This document shows, one piece after another, positions 4,640 to 5,791 of a DNA stretch of 5,791 nt (position 1 is its first letter; each line of letters starts with the position of its first letter). The position numbers were made by a program, and so were the translations under genes. Location: NCBI GenBank assembly GCA_900556255.1, contig USNZ01000092.1:1-5791 (forward strand), read 5' to 3'. The notes beneath the pieces are model-generated. The model made no database searches. It had not been told where the DNA came from and saw only the letters and a program-made list of their open reading frames with translations. Source of the DNA: an uncultured Oscillospiraceae bacterium. GTDB taxonomy: Bacteria > Bacillota > Clostridia > Oscillospirales > Ruminococcaceae.

Positions 4640-5107
4640 TTATTGTTCCTGCGGTTGGGGCAGAAGCTGTTCTGGTGCGGTCTCGTCGGGGTGATGGGCG
4701 CGCCAATTCAGAAAACTTTCAAGAATAACGGCAGCGGAGACAGAATCCAGCTTCTCCTTGCGCTTTTGGCCAAAGGTATCATTGTCTGCCAGAATGGCTG
4801 CGGCGGACACCGTTGTGCGGCGCTCGTCCCACATGACGACGGGCATACCGGCCATGTTGGCCAGACGTTGGGCAAAGCGGCGGCTTTTTTCTGCGCGCTT
4901 GCCCTCAGTGCCGTCCATATTTTTGGGCAAACCGCACACCAGCCCGGCAGCGCTGCGGGCGCGGGCCGCCTCTACTACGGCAGCGGCTACCTTGTTCATG
5001 CTTTTTTCTTCGATTTGCGGGGTGATAGGGGAGGTCACGGTCTCACTCTCATCGCAGCCGGCCAAGCCGGTGCGGCTGTCGCCGTAATCCACAGCCAACC
5101 ATTTCAT
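4640..5107 (-). CDS. ruvX: YqgF/RuvX family putative Holliday junction resolvase / pre-16S rRNA nuclease
   Basis: This 155-residue protein has the RNase H-like YqgF fold. Motifs are LAVDYGDSRTGLA at 4-16 with Asp7, GLPKNMDGTEG at 59-69, WDERRTT at 93-99 with Glu95, and KLDSVSAAVILESFL at 119-133 with Asp121. These three acidic residues form the expected metal-binding catalytic set. The family is proposed to finish the 5' end of 16S rRNA in E. coli and has been annotated as a Holliday junction resolvase, so the exact role here is open. The ATG at 5107 follows AAAGGAG with a nine-base spacer and starts at the first beta strand. Upstream in-frame starts (to 5170) would run back through the promoter and add no conserved sequence. 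The C-terminal tail after 136 is Pro/Gln-rich (PEQLLPQPQEQ). It is the first gene of an operon with uppS. Confidence 0.93.
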   Translation of the reverse strand: MKWLAVDYGDSRTGLAGCDESETVTSPITPQIEEKSMNKVAAAVVEAARARSAAGLVCGLPKNMDGTEGKRAEKSRRFAQRLANMAGMPVVMWDERRTTVSAAAILADNDTFGQKRKEKLDSVSAAVILESFLNWRAHHPDETAPEQLLPQPQEQ

Positions 5108-5137
5108 AGGGTATCGCTCCTTTATCGTATTGTACCC

Positions 5138-5166
5138 AGTATACCACCAAAAGGTCCGAAACGCAA
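5138..5166 (-). promoter_or_regulatory. Extended -10 promoter of ruvX-uppS
   Basis: On the minus strand, TTGCGT (5161-5166), 17 bases, then TATACT (5138-5143) with the extended -10 TG at 5145-5146. The expected leader is only about 24 nt. The -35 box sits just below the bioY terminator, so the operon is insulated from bioY. Confidence 0.72.
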
Positions 5167-5197
5167 ACAAAAAAGGAAGAGCCGCGGCTCTTCCTTT
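5167..5197 (-). terminator. Terminator of bioY
   Basis: Perfect 13-base arms at 5172-5184 and 5185-5197 (core GGAAGAGCCG) form one continuous 26-bp palindrome, foldable with a CGCG loop. On the minus strand a TTTTTT tract follows. It begins 6 bp after the bioY stop codon. Confidence 0.88.
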
Positions 5198-5202
5198 AAG
5201 GA

Positions 5203-5739
5203 TCAGGCGAAAACCTGTTTGGGCAGGCGCTTGTCCAGCTGCACAGCCAGCGCGATTTTGACAGCATCACCCGGCAGGTAGGGGATAACACACCAGCCCA
5301 GTGCGGTCATCAGCGGGGTGGCTGTCAGCGCAATGAACCAGATGGTACCCAGCAGGTAGCAGGCGGCGCAGCCCAGCACCATGCCCAGCACCATAGCCCA
5401 GGGCTTGCGATGCAGGGCATTGGCCACGGCAGGCGCGATGGCTGCTGCCAGAACATAGCCCACAACATAACCGCCGGTCTTACCCAGAATAGCCGAAAGC
5501 CCGCCGTTAAAACCGGCCAGAACGGGCACACCCACAGCCGCCAGCAGGATGAATACCACCTGGCTGGCTGCGCCCCAAATGGGGCCGAGCATCATGCCGG
5601 CCATGTACACGCCGAACAGCGCCAGGTTGACGGGCACACCCCAGGGGGTGGGTACAGCCAGCTGGCTGCATACCACCGTCACGGCGGTGAACAACGCGCA
5701 AAGAACCATCTTGCGGACACGATTTGTCGAATTTTCCAT
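5203..5739 (-). CDS. bioY: Biotin transporter BioY (ECF S component)
   Basis: This 178-residue integral membrane protein has the usual BioY length and about six membrane spans. Family features are the N-terminal span ALFTAVTVVCSQLAVP (15-30), PVNLALFGVYMAGMMLGPIWGAASQ (36-60), the substrate-region motif VGVPVLAGFNGGLSAILGKTGGYVVGY (69-95), a basic loop LHRKPW (109-114), and the closing IPYLPGDAVKIALA (152-165) with conserved Asp158 and Lys161. The otherwise common GPTGG is GKTGG here. BioY binds biotin, alone or with the shared ECF energy module; no ecfA or ecfT gene is in view, so it probably uses the cell-wide module. The ATG at 5739 follows GGAG with a nine-base spacer. The 52 bp visible upstream show no clear BirA-type TTGTTAAC palindrome or strong promoter, but the upstream region is cut by the window edge. 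Confidence 0.94.
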   Translation of the reverse strand: MENSTNRVRKMVLCALFTAVTVVCSQLAVPTPWGVPVNLALFGVYMAGMMLGPIWGAASQVVFILLAAVGVPVLAGFNGGLSAILGKTGGYVVGYVLAAAIAPAVANALHRKPWAMVLGMVLGCAACYLLGTIWFIALTATPLMTALGWCVIPYLPGDAVKIALAVQLDKRLPKQVFA

Positions 5740-5791
5740 GTTTCAAAACTCCTCTATTTATTTTAGGCAATACCGCATAATTCTAAGTGCC

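Noticed and set aside
5108..5170. N-terminal extension of ruvX by 21 residues
   Set aside because: The extension overlaps the extended -10 promoter and adds no YqgF sequence. The ATG at 5107 has AAAGGAG and begins the conserved first strand.
4571..5281. Long rightward reading frame (236 codons) opposite ruvX and the uppS start
   Set aside because: It lies antisense to two clearly conserved genes, crosses the bioY terminator and ruvX promoter, and shows no recognisable domain. It is a by-product of GC-rich codon use.
5740..5791. bioY promoter or BirA operator
   Set aside because: A TAAAAT box (5760-5765) has only ACTTAG as its -35 partner, and no TTGTTAAC palindrome is visible. The region is truncated by the window end.
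1..5791. Mobile element, CRISPR array, tRNA or rRNA genes
   Set aside because: No transposase or integrase frame, no target-site duplication, no regularly spaced repeats, and no cloverleaf or rRNA sequence was found on either strand.

Overview
The window looks like chromosomal DNA from a low-to-mid GC Gram-positive bacterium of the class Clostridia, probably an Oscillospiraceae member of the Faecalibacterium/Subdoligranulum type. That placement is inference. It rests on strong AGGAGG-type ribosome binding sites, a DUF1292 (YrzB-like) gene, a lipoprotein cyclophilin, a CutC-family protein, BioY, and GC-rich genes with short AT-rich spacers. There are no tRNA or rRNA genes, no insertion sequence, no CRISPR array, and no sign of a plasmid or phage structural module.

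Left part (1-867): a leftward XRE-type repressor gene runs off the left edge just after a LexA-like Ala-Gly self-cleavage motif. Across a 245-bp AT-rich gap a rightward gene encodes an 87-residue two-span membrane protein. The gap holds two divergent sigma-A promoters (TTTACA-N17-TATAAT leftward, TTGACA-N17-TACTAT rightward). Each has a 21-bp palindromic ACAAC...GTTGT-type site filling the spacer in exactly the same register. This is a compact, apparently self-regulated switch and the most interesting part of the window.

Middle part (868-3900): cutC has its own extended -10 promoter and ends at a strong bidirectional terminator shared with a convergent redoxin-like gene. That redoxin lacks the usual peroxidatic cysteines. 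Upstream of it (leftward strand) lie a terminator hairpin and a ~190-nt structured RNA that folds like a 6S (SsrS) RNA. The RNA starts about 15 nt after the stop codon of a DUF1292 gene. A divergent intergenic region then drives DUF1292 leftward and a cyclophilin-type peptidylprolyl isomerase lipoprotein rightward. The isomerase ends at a second bidirectional terminator.

Right part (3901-5791): a leftward ruvX-uppS operon (Holliday junction resolvase-like/YqgF protein and cis-prenyl transferase for undecaprenyl diphosphate) has its own extended -10 promoter. Upstream and also leftward, bioY (biotin uptake S component) ends in a perfectly palindromic terminator. The genes are mostly independent housekeeping units: envelope lipid carrier synthesis, rRNA processing or recombination, protein folding outside the membrane, and vitamin uptake. 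They are separated by clear terminators.
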